NCBI GenBank assembly: GCA_964410485.1
Contig: CAYPHJ010000174.1
Span: 1 to 6,256, forward strand
Source of the DNA: CAYPHJ01 sp964410485
GTDB lineage: Bacteria > Desulfobacterota > Binatia > UBA9968
Length of the DNA stretch: 6,256 nt
Reading direction: 5' to 3'
In this document: in pieces, positions 5,995-6,256 of the stretch
How the letters are laid out: each line of letters starts with the position of its first letter
How positions within the stretch are numbered: position 1 is the stretch's first letter
Made by a program: the position numbers and the translations under genes
Notes under the pieces: generated by a model
The model's database searches: none
Seen by the model: the letters and a program-made list of their open reading frames with translations, nothing else
Told to the model about the DNA's origin: nothing

Positions 5995-6256
5995 CGACTG
6001 GATGATAGCAGAACGCTATCATCTGTGAAAGGCCCGGTCGAACCAGTCTTCGCTGCCCTTGAGTAGGCCTCCGCCTGGATCATATCGAGCAGCGGCTGGG
6101 GATGCCGTAATTCCATTTTTGGTTTTTCGACTTCGACTTGGCTCGGTAAAGGTTTTGGATTCTGGATTGAAGCAATCAAGCCCCACAATTCGTTTTTAAC
6201 GCTTAGACTTGCGCGACTGGCGAGTACCCTTTCGATTTCTCCAAGAAAGTCTTTTA
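5991..6256 (-). CDS. Unrecognised protein, C-terminal 87 residues (5' end outside window)
   Basis: The minus-strand frame is open from the right edge (first whole codon at 6254) to TGA at 5991-5993. The visible part starts KDFLGEIERVLASRASLSVKNELWGLIASIQ, which looks like amphipathic helices, then a Pro/Glu/Lys linker (PKPLPSQVEVEKPKMELRHP), then LLDMIQAEAYSRAAKTG and a Ser-rich end. I do not recognise the family. Its stop overlaps the higB start by four bases, and its last codons run through the higBA operator. Another frame is open at the edge but closes after 19 codons with a Lys/Arg-rich tail, so this ORF could still be chance. Confidence 0.45.
   Translation of the reverse strand, partial: KDFLGEIERVLASRASLSVKNELWGLIASIQNPKPLPSQVEVEKPKMELRHPQPLLDMIQAEAYSRAAKTGSTGPFTDDSVLLSSSR
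6001..6029 (-). promoter_or_regulatory. higBA promoter with embedded perfect inverted-repeat operator
   Basis: On the minus strand TTCACA (6029-6024) and TATCAT (6007-6002) are 16 bases apart, each matching the sigma-70 consensus at five of six positions. GATGATAGC (6001-6009) and GCTATCATC (6015-6023) form a perfect 9-base inverted repeat with spacer AGAAC, covering all of the -10 box and the spacer. The predicted start is about 5995, one base before the higB GTG. HigA bound here would exclude RNA polymerase. Confidence 0.75.

Noticed and set aside
5705..6022. Long 261-residue frame fusing a new N-terminus to HigA
   Set aside because: Its first 106 residues lie over higB in a different frame. 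HigB is clearly the coding frame there, and HigA starts at 5704.
1..6256. CRISPR array, tRNA or rRNA genes, transposase
   Set aside because: No regularly spaced repeats, cloverleaf with CCA-type end, rRNA sequence or transposase motif was seen on either strand.

Overview
The window looks like a piece of a bacterial chromosome, probably from an uncultured environmental or soil-type bacterium. It is moderately GC-rich, uses GTG as well as ATG starts, carries palindromic intergenic repeats, and packs several toxin-antitoxin (TA) modules close together. The sequence alone does not fix the phylum. A multi-GAF sensor with a Lys/Arg-rich N-terminus suggests Proteobacteria or a neighbouring phylum, but that is only a guess.

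Layout. The left half (1-3361) is ordinary accessory metabolism and sensing, all on the minus strand: the N-terminal part of a tandem-GAF sensor protein (running off the left edge, start at 1055), a gene-free stretch with an 88-bp palindromic repeat, a glutathione S-transferase (1455-2066), and a COMT-like SAM-dependent methyltransferase (2369-3361). The methyltransferase keeps its SAM-binding motif but appears to lack the usual catalytic His and one of the two flanking Glu residues.

The right half (3536-6029) is a TA cluster with three complete type II modules. Module 1 (+) is a Phd/YefM-type antitoxin and a PIN toxin with a 4-base overlap. Module 2 (+) is a ribbon-helix-helix antitoxin and a second PIN toxin, one base apart, with its own promoter and operator-like repeats. 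Module 3 (-) is higB-higA, toxin first, with a perfect 9-5-9 inverted repeat inside its promoter. Modules 1-2 and module 3 converge on a roughly 240-bp gap. That gap holds a broken N-terminal fragment of a DUF4242-like gene and a GAGGGT-type hairpin repeat. An unrecognised ORF enters from the right edge on the minus strand and ends by overlapping the higB start.

How the parts work together. Each TA pair shows the features of autoregulation: coupled translation of the two genes, and symmetric or repeated sequence at the promoter where the antitoxin's DNA-binding domain would act. Two of the three promoters (module 1 and higBA) place the predicted transcription start on, or one base before, the start codon, which predicts leaderless messages. 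I see no novel multi-gene system. The most interesting points are the dense TA cluster with its promoter architectures, the altered methyltransferase active site, and the truncated gene at the cluster boundary.
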